A stretch of DNA of 64,000 nt from Clostridium punense (GTDB lineage: Bacteria; Bacillota; Clostridia; Clostridiales; Clostridiaceae): positions 85,984 to 149,983 of the forward strand of contig NZ_JAGGLL010000007.1 in assembly GCF_017874425.1 (NCBI RefSeq), written 5' to 3'. Shown one piece after another: positions 26,401 through 34,287 of the stretch; within the stretch, counting starts at the first letter, position 1; each line of letters begins with the position of its first letter. Made by a program: the position numbers and the translations under genes. The notes under the pieces were generated by a model. That model was not told where the DNA came from and searched no databases. It saw only the letters and a program-made list of their open reading frames with translations.

Positions 26401-26462
26401 TTAAGGGAATCAAAATTAAGGTTCAGATTATAACTGAGCTAAATTTGATTCCCTTAAAAATA
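26401..26462. terminator. Bidirectional terminator between converging genes
   Basis: A perfect 14-bp stem pairs 26401-26414 (TTAAGGGAATCAAA) with 26444-26457, with an additional inner hairpin (TTCAG/CTGAG). It separates the plus-strand isomerase and minus-strand desulfhydrase genes. Confidence 0.75.
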
Positions 26463-26478
26463 TATTTCAAAAGTATAG

Positions 26479-27468
26479 CTAGAATAAAAATAAGTCTTTT
26501 TGAGGATATAAGCCAAAAACACCACCTGTGTGGATGAATAGAATATTCTCCTTTTTATTAAAGGTTCCTTTTCTAATTTCTTGAGCCAGCCCAAACATTG
26601 CTTTACCTGTATAGACTGGGTCTAAAATAAGCCCTTCAAGTTTAGCCAAATCCATTATAAAAGCTAAGTTTTCTGGTGAGCACAGTCCATAACCTTGTCC
26701 TACATAGCCATCAATAATATGAATTTCTTTTTTAGAAATATTTGTTTCTGTTTTAAAAATACTTTTGCTTTCCTCTAAAATATTATAGATTCTATTTTTA
26801 AAGTACTCTTCATCATCACAAACATTGAAACCTATTATTTCACAGTTATGATTCAATATTTTTTGACTTAATAAAAGTCCTGCATGGGTTCCACCTGAAC
26901 CTACAGCAACAATTATTTTATCAAAATGTAGTCCTAATTCTTTTTCTTGAGAAATGATTTCTTTCATAGCATTGAAATACCCAAAGGTACCAATTCCATT
27001 TGAAGCACCTTCAGGAATTATATAGGGTTTATACCCTTTGTTCTCATAAGAAAGCTTTAAATCCTCCATAATTGACAATCTATTATTTTTATACTCTTCA
27101 GAGGTTATAAATTTAATATCTGCTCCTAAAAGTTTATTTAAAAATAAGTTACCATCATAGGAACCCTCATCAGAACCTCTTAAAACTAGAAGGGATTTTA
27201 ATCCGAGTTTTGTAGCAACAGCTGCAGTTGCTCTGCAATGGTTAGATTGTATACCACCACAGGTTATGAGGACATCACAACCTAAATTTAAAGCTTCCTG
27301 AACTGAAAATTCAAGTTTTCTTACCTTGTTTCCTGATATTTCTGTGCCCGTTTCATCATCTCTTTTTATAAAAATATTGGGGCCTTGTAATTCTTTACTC
27401 AATCTTTCTAGTTTTTCAATTCTAGTAGGTAAATTAGCAATATTTAATTTGGGTGGAATTTTATTCAT
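26479..27468 (-). CDS. D-cysteine desulfhydrase / ACC deaminase-like PLP enzyme
   Basis: This 329-residue fold-type II PLP enzyme has 'FIKRDDETGTEISGNKVRKLEF' near residue 35-55, where the Lys in 'GNKvRKLE' is the PLP Schiff-base residue of this family, 'CGGIQSNHCRATAA' near 72, and the phosphate-binding 'VGSGGTHAG' near 190. This is the pattern of D-cysteine desulfhydrase (DcyD) and 1-aminocyclopropane-1-carboxylate deaminase. Bacterial members usually degrade D-cysteine to pyruvate, ammonia and H2S. Substrate identity needs the active-site residues compared in an alignment. A GGAGTG site precedes the start. Confidence 0.82.
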   Translation of the reverse strand: MNKIPPKLNIANLPTRIEKLERLSKELQGPNIFIKRDDETGTEISGNKVRKLEFSVQEALNLGCDVLITCGGIQSNHCRATAAVATKLGLKSLLVLRGSDEGSYDGNLFLNKLLGADIKFITSEEYKNNRLSIMEDLKLSYENKGYKPYIIPEGASNGIGTFGYFNAMKEIISQEKELGLHFDKIIVAVGSGGTHAGLLLSQKILNHNCEIIGFNVCDDEEYFKNRIYNILEESKSIFKTETNISKKEIHIIDGYVGQGYGLCSPENLAFIMDLAKLEGLILDPVYTGKAMFGLAQEIRKGTFNKKENILFIHTGGVFGLYPQKDLFLF

Positions 27469-27846
27469 GGTATGTTCACTCCAATCTGTAAAAATATTTT
27501 TAATACAGTGAAAATAGGTTGCTTAGGTGGTAACTTACTTATAGCAGCACTAAAGGTAGCAAATAAGTTTTAAAAAATAGTAAGTTTTAATGGGATTATT
27601 TACAGAACTAAACTTTACTGTCATGTAATTCAACATTGTGAAAATATCAATATTTATTAAAAAAATATTAATCAAATAATAAATTTTTAATAATTCATGG
27701 TATAATAGGTAACAGAATTAAAATCTTTTACATTGTAAATTTAAAAATTCTGTATGATAATTTTAGTATATCATTAATATTATATTTAAATATATTAACT
27801 AAAAATTTTCGCTAGAAGTAAGGTTAATAAAAAATTGGAGGAACAT
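27469..27846. other. Divergent intergenic region with an extended -10 promoter
   Basis: A 378-bp region. An extended -10 box TGG-TATAAT (27698-27706) lies 140 bp before the HD-GYP gene at 27847; no good -35 is visible. The long leader shows no RNA class that I recognise. Confidence 0.45.
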
Positions 27847-28833
27847 ATGAAGTTATCTATAGTAAGTAATAAAATAATAGGCAAAGAGTTAGCTTTTCCA
27901 ATTTATATGGATAATGGGGTTATGTATTTAAATAGGGGAATACAATTAAATGAAAAATATATTAAAGCTATTCAAAATATGAAGATAAATTTAGTATACA
28001 CAGATGATGGCATCAGTGATATTGTGCTTAAAGAAATTTTAAGTTCAGAAACAAAATTAAAGATGATTAGAACTCTAAAAACTGAGTTTTATTCTATTAA
28101 AGCCACTAAAAAGATTAATGATAAAGTTATAAAAGAGTTAGTAGAAGACATCATATCTCAAATTGACATGTCTGAAAATGCATTATTCATTAATTCATTA
28201 GGGCACACAGATGAAATGACACAATTGTGTATTCATAGTATTGATGTAGCTATTCTTTCTATTATGGTGGGAGTTAATTATGGTTATAACTATAAAAAGT
28301 TGTTTAATTTAGCTGTAGGGGCGTTGCTCCATGATATGGGAAAACTTTTGGTTGAGGGAAAAGAGCACTCTTTAGAGGGATATAATTTACTTAAAAAAAA
28401 CTATATGTTTGATACCTCAACTTACATATGCGTACTTTTACATCATGAAAATGTAGATGGTACTGGATACCCAGAAGGAGCAAAAGGAAGTAGAATCCAT
28501 GAGTTTGCAAAGATTGTAAGTATAAGTGATGGTTATTTAAATGCTCTAAATAAAGAGAGGATGCTATTACATCAAGCAATGGAAAAGGTTCAGGCTGACA
28601 CCTTAAGAAAATATGATGAGGAAATTTATAAGTGCTTTAATAAGTCTGTTTATCTATACCCAGTAGGACTAGAAGTTAAGTTAAATAATGGAAAGGTCGG
28701 TACTGTAATACTTCAAAATAGGAATTATCCAATAAGACCAGTAGTAATGATTAATGGAAGCCAAGATAGGGAGTATGTGGATTTAAATCATAAGGATAAT
28801 TTGACACTATTTGTTGAGGAAGTAATGTTATAA
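27847..28833 (+). CDS. HD-GYP domain protein
   Basis: The ATG at 27847 is used; an upstream in-frame TTG at 27835 overlaps the GGAGG site. The 328-residue protein has an N-terminal region of about 120 residues that includes the 'G..L..P.Y..nG...L..G..l' pattern common before HD-GYP domains. Then come 'ALLHDMGKLLVEG', 'LLHHENVDGTGYPEGAKGS' and 'ISDGYLNALN', giving a complete HD-GYP core, and a C-terminal strand-rich tail ('VYLYPVGLEVKLNNGKVGTV'). Hydrolysis of c-di-GMP is the expected activity. It stands alone on its strand. Confidence 0.88.
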   Translation: MKLSIVSNKIIGKELAFPIYMDNGVMYLNRGIQLNEKYIKAIQNMKINLVYTDDGISDIVLKEILSSETKLKMIRTLKTEFYSIKATKKINDKVIKELVEDIISQIDMSENALFINSLGHTDEMTQLCIHSIDVAILSIMVGVNYGYNYKKLFNLAVGALLHDMGKLLVEGKEHSLEGYNLLKKNYMFDTSTYICVLLHHENVDGTGYPEGAKGSRIHEFAKIVSISDGYLNALNKERMLLHQAMEKVQADTLRKYDEEIYKCFNKSVYLYPVGLEVKLNNGKVGTVILQNRNYPIRPVVMINGSQDREYVDLNHKDNLTLFVEEVML

Positions 28834-28942
28834 TTAGATTGATTTAGTTGTCTTAGATATGTATAGAATCCAGGAATAGGCCTCATAGTTGGACATAGTC
28901 TTAATTTACTGCCTTGGTATAAAAAATATATACTCTAATGAG

Positions 28943-28991
28943 AAAAAAATTCCAAGGATACTTTTCAGTAATCCAAGGAATTTTTTTATTT
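28943..28991 (-). terminator. Terminator of the neutral protease gene
   Basis: A-rich AAAAAATTCC on the 5' side pairs with GGAATTTTTT, with an inner GGAT/ATCC pairing. The structure spans about 28943-28991 next to the stop codon and is T-rich in both directions. Confidence 0.7.
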
Positions 28992-28992
28992 T

Positions 28993-30537
28993 TTAGTTTA
29001 CTCCAACGGAACTAAAAGCATTATGAACTGCAGCAACCTCAGTACTACCAGAACCGTACAAGTCTGTTGCAGCTTGAGCGAGACAAGCTCTTGCAGCAGA
29101 GAAGTTTGTGGAAGCAGTCATATATTGTGTTAAAGCTCTGTAATAAATTTGCTCAGCCTTTTCAACACCAATATTACTTGTTATTAAGTAACAAGCTTTA
29201 TTTGGAATTCCACTATTAGTATGAACTCCGCCATTATCTTGAGTTGTATTAACATAGTTATTCATATGAGCAGGATCACCATATTTTGTAGGGTCAGAAA
29301 TATCTCTTAGAGCATCATTTGCAACCTTAGGAGTCCAAATGTCTTCTCCCATTAGCCAATCAAACTTACTATTTTGAGCATAGTATTCTACAAAAACCCC
29401 AAAGGCATCAGACATTGACTCGTTTAGAGCACCAGACTGATTTTGGTATACTAAATCAGCTTCATATTGATCTACTCCATGTGTAATTTCATGAGCAATA
29501 ACATCTAAACCACCGGATAATGCGACTGAATTAACCCCATCACCATCACCGTAAATCATTTGAGTTCCGGTCCAACCCGCATTAACGTAATTTCTTGAGT
29601 AATGAACACTAGATTTTATAGCCAAGCCAGCTCCATTTATACTATTTCTATTAAATTTAGCTTTATAGTAATCATAAACTACCCCAGCATAATAATGAGC
29701 ATCAACTGCTGCGGGATCATTTATAGTAGATGTTGTTGAGGATATTAAAGTTCCTGGAGTTCTGGTACCATAGTTGGATGTATAAGTTGAAATTACAGCA
29801 CCTCTAGTTAAATCGGTGAGATTGTATGATGTGCCTTTTGTGGTTGAAACTTTATCTAGGTTAAGTGTTTTAGTATCACCTAGTACGCCTTTGCCACTAC
29901 CAGTAGCAGCTACATTAGCAAATTTATTATACTTATTTACTATTTCACCAGTATAGGCATTAACGAAGATACTCCAGTTACCTGGGGTAGGAAGTAGATA
30001 ATTAATTTGCACTAAATATACTGGTATATATTCATTATTAAAATCGTATAAATATAATTTTGCCTTGCCATTGTTAGGAAAATCTTCATCTAAGCTACTT
30101 GGGTCATAATCTATTATGCCAAAAGCTTTATTTTCAGCTTCGCCAGGGGTAATGTATTCGTGAGATTTCTTGAATTCTCTTGCCTTAGGACTATAATTTC
30201 CATTCACTGAATAAACTTCACCATTGTCATTAAAATGAACTATATATTCATGACCAAAAACAGGAATACCCTTAACGGTTTGTTGCAATTTTAAGTGAGT
30301 ATACCCTAAAGAGTCAGTTTTACTAGTCTTAGTAGTAAATTCTTCTTCAGCATTTTTGATTTTAAATTTTTCCTTATTATCCTTGAACATTTCGTTCACA
30401 CCTTTAATGTTCGGTGCATATTTGCCGAATTTTTCTACTTTAAAATCATGATCATTAACTTTAGCTTGAGCTGAAGAATTGACAAAAAACGAGGAAATAA
30501 TAACTGCTGATGTAACAAGGGCAAGAATTTTTTTCAT
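28993..30537 (-). CDS. Secreted M4-family neutral metalloprotease (thermolysin/bacillolysin-like)
   Basis: This 514-residue preproenzyme has a Sec signal peptide cleaved after 'SAQA' (about residue 25), an FTP/PepSY propeptide (about 40-205) and a mature thermolysin-type domain. Zinc ligands are His349 and His353 of 'HEITH' with catalytic Glu350, and Glu373 in 'GALNESMSDAFG'; the C-terminal catalytic His lies in 'NGGVHTNSGIPNKA'. It matches clostridial secreted neutral proteases such as lambda-toxin-like enzymes, and no extra C-terminal binding domains are present. It would degrade extracellular protein to peptides, feeding the peptide-use genes at 46-50 kb. A cre-like site lies at 30672. Confidence 0.95.
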   Translation of the reverse strand: MKKILALVTSAVIISSFFVNSSAQAKVNDHDFKVEKFGKYAPNIKGVNEMFKDNKEKFKIKNAEEEFTTKTSKTDSLGYTHLKLQQTVKGIPVFGHEYIVHFNDNGEVYSVNGNYSPKAREFKKSHEYITPGEAENKAFGIIDYDPSSLDEDFPNNGKAKLYLYDFNNEYIPVYLVQINYLLPTPGNWSIFVNAYTGEIVNKYNKFANVAATGSGKGVLGDTKTLNLDKVSTTKGTSYNLTDLTRGAVISTYTSNYGTRTPGTLISSTTSTINDPAAVDAHYYAGVVYDYYKAKFNRNSINGAGLAIKSSVHYSRNYVNAGWTGTQMIYGDGDGVNSVALSGGLDVIAHEITHGVDQYEADLVYQNQSGALNESMSDAFGVFVEYYAQNSKFDWLMGEDIWTPKVANDALRDISDPTKYGDPAHMNNYVNTTQDNGGVHTNSGIPNKACYLITSNIGVEKAEQIYYRALTQYMTASTNFSAARACLAQAATDLYGSGSTEVAAVHNAFSSVGVN

Positions 30538-30898
30538 AACACATCTCCTTAATAATTTGTTGGTAATACATTATATTCAGAAAAAAATATGAATATTCAT
30601 AAATGACACAAAAAAATAATGTTATATTGTGGCAATCACTGTTGTTTATATATTACAAGAATATTTATTGGAGAAAGCGTTTAAAAGTGATAAGATATAT
30701 ATTAAATAATTACAGATTCCTTAAGAGGTAATAAGTGACCTATAGAACTAATGTGATTAGCATTAATTTTACACTTATACTAAGAGAGATACTTAATTTC
30801 AATAGCTTATTTTCAAATTGAATATAATAAAAGTTAAATATAAATTAATGCTTTAAAATCATATTACAAAAAAATATTTATGAGGAAGTAGGGATAAC
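30538..30898. other. Divergent intergenic region
   Basis: These 361 bp separate the protease (minus) and the HD hydrolase (plus). They contain the cre-like site at 30672-30685. No gene or known RNA element was seen. Confidence 0.5.
30672..30685. promoter_or_regulatory. Candidate CcpA (cre) site upstream of the protease gene
   Basis: The sequence AGAAAGCGTTTAAA differs from the cre consensus TGWAARCGNTWNCW at two positions. It lies 135 bp upstream of the protease start. Carbon-catabolite control of a secreted protease is biologically plausible, but the match is modest. Confidence 0.3.
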
Positions 30899-31480
30899 AT
30901 GGCAACTTACATACCAACTAGAGAGGATGCTTTTAAACTATTTAAAGAATATAACAAAAGTGAAAACTTAACAAAGCATGCATTGTCAGTAGAGGCGGTT
31001 ATGATACATTTTGCAGAACTTTTGGGATTGGAAGATGTTAATAAATGGGGTATTATTGGCCTAGTTCATGATATTGACTATGAAATGTATCCAGAAGAGC
31101 ACTGCGTAAAAGCTAGAGAAATTTTGAGTGAAAGAAATTGGCCAGAGGATTACATTCATGCAATACAAAGTCACGGATATAAGATTTGCTCAGAGGTTGA
31201 ACCTATTGGGATAATGGAAAAAGTTTTATACACTATTGATGAAATTACTGGGTTAATCACTGCAACGGTACTTATGAGACCAAGTAAAAGTATATTAGAC
31301 CTAGAACTAAAGTCTGTTAAGAAAAAATGGAAAGATATAAGATTTGCGGCTGGTGTAGATAGAGACCTCATAGAAGGAGGTGCAAAACTTTTAGGAATGG
31401 AGTTAGAATATATAATTTCAGAAACAATCAAAGGAATGCAAAAAGTGGCGGAAGAAATAGGATTAAAAGGAGAGCTTTAG
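30899..31480 (+). CDS. HD-domain (HDIG-type) hydrolase
   Basis: This 193-residue cytoplasmic protein has an HD domain: 'LTKHALSVEAVM' supplies the first His, 'GLVHDIDYEMYPEEH' near residue 55 is the HD pair, and 'AIQSHGY' supplies the downstream His. It belongs to the small HDIG hydrolases with 'DEITGLITA' and 'RPSKSI.DLELKSVKKKWKDI.FAAGV' in the second half, common in clostridia. The substrate is unknown. Its terminator stem overlaps the stop codon, indicating a monocistronic gene. Confidence 0.8.
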   Translation: MATYIPTREDAFKLFKEYNKSENLTKHALSVEAVMIHFAELLGLEDVNKWGIIGLVHDIDYEMYPEEHCVKAREILSERNWPEDYIHAIQSHGYKICSEVEPIGIMEKVLYTIDEITGLITATVLMRPSKSILDLELKSVKKKWKDIRFAAGVDRDLIEGGAKLLGMELEYIISETIKGMQKVAEEIGLKGEL

Positions 31481-31492
31481 TGCTCTCCTTTT
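31465..31492 (+). terminator. Terminator overlapping the HD hydrolase stop codon
   Basis: AAAAGGAGAGC (31465-31475) pairs with GCTCTCCTTTT (31482-31492) around a TTTAGT loop that contains part of the stop codon. Confidence 0.8.
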
Positions 31493-31925
31493 CAATTTGC
31501 TGACAACTTTGTGAAAACCTATATAAAGTTATATTAAGTTTAGTTTTATCCTTGAAGTTTACTAAAGTCATAACTTAGGATATATATAAAACTAAGTTGT
31601 TTAGCTTACAGGAAGAAATAAATCCAGTAATACTTTTCAATAAAAGGCTATTATAGAATCAAATTTGCTAATATGAAAATTATCACATCATATATTCTAT
31701 GCATGTAAATATAGCAATATGAAAATTATAACTAAAATTTCAACGAAATTCATAACAAAATTTATTTTTATAATCACCACAATCGTGTTGTTGAATAATA
31801 TATTATTAGGCACTAAAGAGGAGCCTAATACACAGCAGCATTATAATCTATTTAAAGGATAAAAGGACTTCAAATTAGAGTCTTACAGCTACAATAAAAA
31901 AAGAGTATTTTATGAGGTGATTTAA
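31481..31925. other. Intergenic region upstream of cotJ
   Basis: A 445-bp region. It holds a 14-bp direct repeat AATATGAAAATTAT (31670-31683 and 31716-31729), a possible 47-residue frame at 31719, and an 8-bp stem TATTAGGC/GCCTAATA (31804-31830). A SigmaE-like pair (ATA near 31671 and CATATATT near 31689) is possible but weak; cotJ is expected to depend on mother-cell sigma factors. Confidence 0.45.
31719..31862 (+). CDS. Possible small membrane peptide (47 aa), doubtful
   Basis: An ATG opens 47 codons that begin with basic and Thr/Ser residues, continue with a hydrophobic helix ('FIFIITTIVLLNNILLG') and end with a polar tail. Such a layout fits a small single-pass membrane peptide. No ribosome binding site is visible and a hairpin lies inside the frame, so this could be chance in AT-rich DNA. 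Confidence 0.22.
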   Translation: MKIITKISTKFITKFIFIITTIVLLNNILLGTKEEPNTQQHYNLFKG

Positions 31926-32114
31926 GTGGAAACATGTTATGAACCAAAGAAACCAGTTGGACAATTAATGTTAGCTAGAGCATATGTTCTTCTCCAAGAG
32001 TATGAAAATTTATATCCTGTAGATAAGGCGCTTTGGAAGGGTACTATATTCGAAGATTTAAAGCTACCTTGGTACAGTGATATAAATGACTACAAACACA
32101 AAAGGGAGGAATAA
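31926..32114 (+). CDS. cotJA: Spore coat protein CotJA
   Basis: This 62-residue protein starts at GTG, 6-10 bases after GAGGTGA. It shows the CotJA pattern 'QLMLARAYVLLQEYENLYPVDKALWKGTIFEDL', including the conserved 'LY.p..AL..GT.F..L' core. CotJA, B and C form an operon expressed in the mother cell during sporulation. CotJA is needed for assembly of CotJC into the spore coat in Bacillus subtilis. The next gene starts 3 bases after the stop. Confidence 0.93.
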   Translation: METCYEPKKPVGQLMLARAYVLLQEYENLYPVDKALWKGTIFEDLKLPWYSDINDYKHKREE

Positions 32115-32117
32115 ACC

Positions 32118-32375
32118 ATGGCAAAGAGCAAAAGCGATTTAATGTTGTTATTACAACAATATGGATTCTATGCAGTAGAATTGAATTTATATTTAGATAA
32201 TTTTCCAGATAATAAAAAAGCTTTAAGAGATTTTCAAAAGGTAGCAGAAATTTACCATAATCTAAAAAGTGAATACGAAACGAAATATGGTCTACTATCG
32301 AATTTTGGTCACTCTCAACCTTGTGGAGACTGGAACTATGTAAATGACCCATGGCCATGGGAAGGCAAATGTTAG
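32118..32375 (+). CDS. cotJB: Spore coat protein CotJB
   Basis: This 85-residue protein has an AAGGGAGGAATAAACC ribosome site overlapping the end of cotJA. The CotJB signature is present: 'LLQQYGFYAVELNLYLDNFPDNKKALRDF' and the C-terminal 'GDWNYVNDPWPWEG'. It lies between cotJA and cotJC with 3-bp and 13-bp gaps. It is a coat-associated partner of the CotJC catalase. Confidence 0.94.
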   Translation: MAKSKSDLMLLLQQYGFYAVELNLYLDNFPDNKKALRDFQKVAEIYHNLKSEYETKYGLLSNFGHSQPCGDWNYVNDPWPWEGKC

Positions 32376-32388
32376 GAGGTAGTGGATT

Positions 32389-32964
32389 ATGTGGATATAT
32401 GAAAAGAAATTAGAGTACCCTGTAATTATTAAGAGTAAAGATATAAATATGGCAAAATATTTGTTTGCTCAATATGGTGGCCCTGACGGGGAATTGAGTG
32501 CTTCCATTAGATATTTAAGTCAAAGATATACAATGCCTACAGGAAAATCTAAGGCATTATTGACAGACATAGGCACTGAAGAATTAGCTCACGTTGAAAT
32601 TATTGCTTCTATGATATATCAGCTTACTAAGGATGCAACTCCTGAAGAATTAAGAGAAGCTGGACTTGGAGCAAATTATACAGAACATGGGAAGGCAATT
32701 TACCCTGCAGATGCCAATGGAATACCTTGGACAGCTGCTTATATTCAAGCAACTGCAGATCCAGTTACAGACTTAACTGAGGACATGGCTGCAGAACAAA
32801 AGGCAAGAACAGTTTATGAGCATCTTATGAAATTAACAGATGATTGCGATGTGAAGGATATTTTAAGCTTCTTAAGAGAAAGAGAAGTTGTACACTTCCA
32901 AAGATTTGGAGAAGCTTTGATGGATGTCCAAGATAACTTTATGAATAAGAAAAGAGTTTTTTAA
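32389..32964 (+). CDS. cotJC: CotJC manganese-catalase-like spore coat protein
   Basis: This 191-residue protein is a di-manganese catalase homologue. The ferritin-like four-helix bundle has 'ASIRYLSQRYTM', metal-ligand 'IGTEELAHVEIIASMI' (Glu-x2-His) and 'DLTEDMAAEQKARTVYEHLM' followed by 'FLREREVVHFQRFGEALMDV' (Glu-x2-His again). It probably removes hydrogen peroxide at the spore surface, useful for an anaerobe's spores. It is the last gene of the operon; terminator at 33101-33130. Confidence 0.95.
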   Translation: MWIYEKKLEYPVIIKSKDINMAKYLFAQYGGPDGELSASIRYLSQRYTMPTGKSKALLTDIGTEELAHVEIIASMIYQLTKDATPEELREAGLGANYTEHGKAIYPADANGIPWTAAYIQATADPVTDLTEDMAAEQKARTVYEHLMKLTDDCDVKDILSFLREREVVHFQRFGEALMDVQDNFMNKKRVF

Positions 32965-33346
32965 TATAAAATTAAGAGTTAATAAAATATGGGCTTTAAG
33001 TATTAAGTTTAACTAAAGTTAAAGCCTAGGGGAACCACAAAGGCAATGTTCTTAAATTATGTTGACTTAGGTTCCCTCCATAAGAATTAACTTTATAAAT
33101 AAGCTGGAAGTTTATCTTCCAGCTTTTATTGTGTAATTATGCAAAAGGGATATTGGAAAAAAATAATAAGTTAAAACCATAAAAAGAATCTTTAAATTTA
33201 AGGAAAAGTTTTATATAATAATATAATACAGAAAACAAAAACATTTAGATTGAGCTTATACATGAACGTATAATAGTTCTCATAGGGTTTTAAAATGAAA
33301 TGTAGATTTCACTTTAGGCCCATACATTAACTTAGGAGGAACCTAA
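32965..33346. other. Intergenic region with two hairpins
   Basis: These 382 bp hold a long-range repeat GGGAACC (33030-33036) with GGTTCCC (33070-33076), then the cotJ terminator at 33101-33130. No gene was seen. An AGGAGG site at 33335 serves the next gene. Confidence 0.55.
33101..33130 (+). terminator. Terminator of the cotJABC operon
   Basis: A perfect 10-bp stem pairs AAGCTGGAAG (33101-33110) with CTTCCAGCTT (33116-33125), with a TTTAT loop, followed by TTATT. Confidence 0.85.
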
Positions 33347-33862
33347 ATGATTAAAAAGTTGAAAAATGGAGACGTATTCTTGCTGCATTGGCTTAATGAT
33401 TCCATTAAATGTAGAATTTTAGATGTAATAATGCCAATGGTTACTTACTTAGGTTCAGTTACCTTTAGTGCACTATTTTGCTTTGTAACTTTGTTATCAG
33501 AAAATAAAGATATAAAACATCTTGGGATATTGACATCTGTTTCAATGTTAACTTCTACCTTTATTACTCACTTTATAAAAAGATTTATCAATAGAATTAG
33601 ACCTTATATAAATTTCCCTCAACTAAATACTAGAAAGATTGGAGTAGATGACTACTCTTTCCCATCAGGACATACTACAGCAGCTTTTTCCATTGGTGTA
33701 AGTTTAGCTCTATGCTATACAAGTCTATCAGCTATAGCTTTATCTTTATCTATGTTAGTGGGGATTTCGAGAGTATACTTAGGAGTACATTATCCTTCGG
33801 ATGTGGCAGCAGGAGTTATAGTTGGAAGTTTTAGTTCTTATTTTGTGTTTCTAATTTTATAA
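33347..33862 (+). CDS. PAP2-family membrane phosphatase
   Basis: This 171-residue protein has about five transmembrane helices and the three PAP2 motifs: K-x6-R-P in 'KRFINRIRP' (about residues 84-92), 'PSGHTTA' (about 106) and 'SRVYLGVHYPSDV' (about 143-155). These are expected on the outer face. Likely substrates are undecaprenyl pyrophosphate or phosphatidate-type lipids; an undecaprenyl-diphosphatase (BcrC/PgpB-like) role is inferred from the envelope genes that follow. An AGGAGG site precedes the ATG. Confidence 0.88.
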   Translation: MIKKLKNGDVFLLHWLNDSIKCRILDVIMPMVTYLGSVTFSALFCFVTLLSENKDIKHLGILTSVSMLTSTFITHFIKRFINRIRPYINFPQLNTRKIGVDDYSFPSGHTTAAFSIGVSLALCYTSLSAIALSLSMLVGISRVYLGVHYPSDVAAGVIVGSFSSYFVFLIL

Positions 33863-34287
33863 TATAATCCTAGCTTCGGAATGATTTTTTTATAGATTTT
33901 ATGAAATATACAGTTTTTAAAACCCTTTAGATAGTTTTCTTCTAAAGGTTTTTTTATTTTAAACTAGTGACTTAATAAGAAGTATTCGATAAATATAAAT
34001 CATTATACTGAAGTTATTTAGAAAATAACATTTTAAAGTTTTATAGACAATTTACATTAAATTAAAGGAAATTTAATGTGTGTAAAGAAATAATATGTAA
34101 ACAGAAAATAGAAAATAGAAAAATGGATACCATTAAAAAGGCTTTTATAAATGGTTAGATTTTAGTTTTAACTTAATATATAAAGCTTTATTGACTTTTA
34201 AGACTTTAAGAAATAGATAAAATAATTTTCAGCTTTAAGGTCTATGTTGATATTTCAATATAAGTATATTAACACTGGAGGAATGAA
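33863..34287. other. Intergenic region, terminator then AT-rich leader
   Basis: After the PAP2 terminator (33919-33957), about 330 bp of very AT-rich DNA precede the LtaS-like gene. No reading frame or known RNA element was recognised. Confidence 0.5.
33919..33957 (+). terminator. Terminator of the PAP2 gene
   Basis: CCTTTAGA (33924-33931) pairs with TCTAAAGG (33941-33948); outer A/T pairs extend the stem with one bulge and T7 follows. Confidence 0.8.

Noticed and set aside
33030..33076. GGGAACC...GGTTCCC pairing after cotJC resembling the 12536 structure
   Set aside because: Different loop sequences and lengths; only the arms are alike, so a repeat family is not supported. The real terminator is at 33101.
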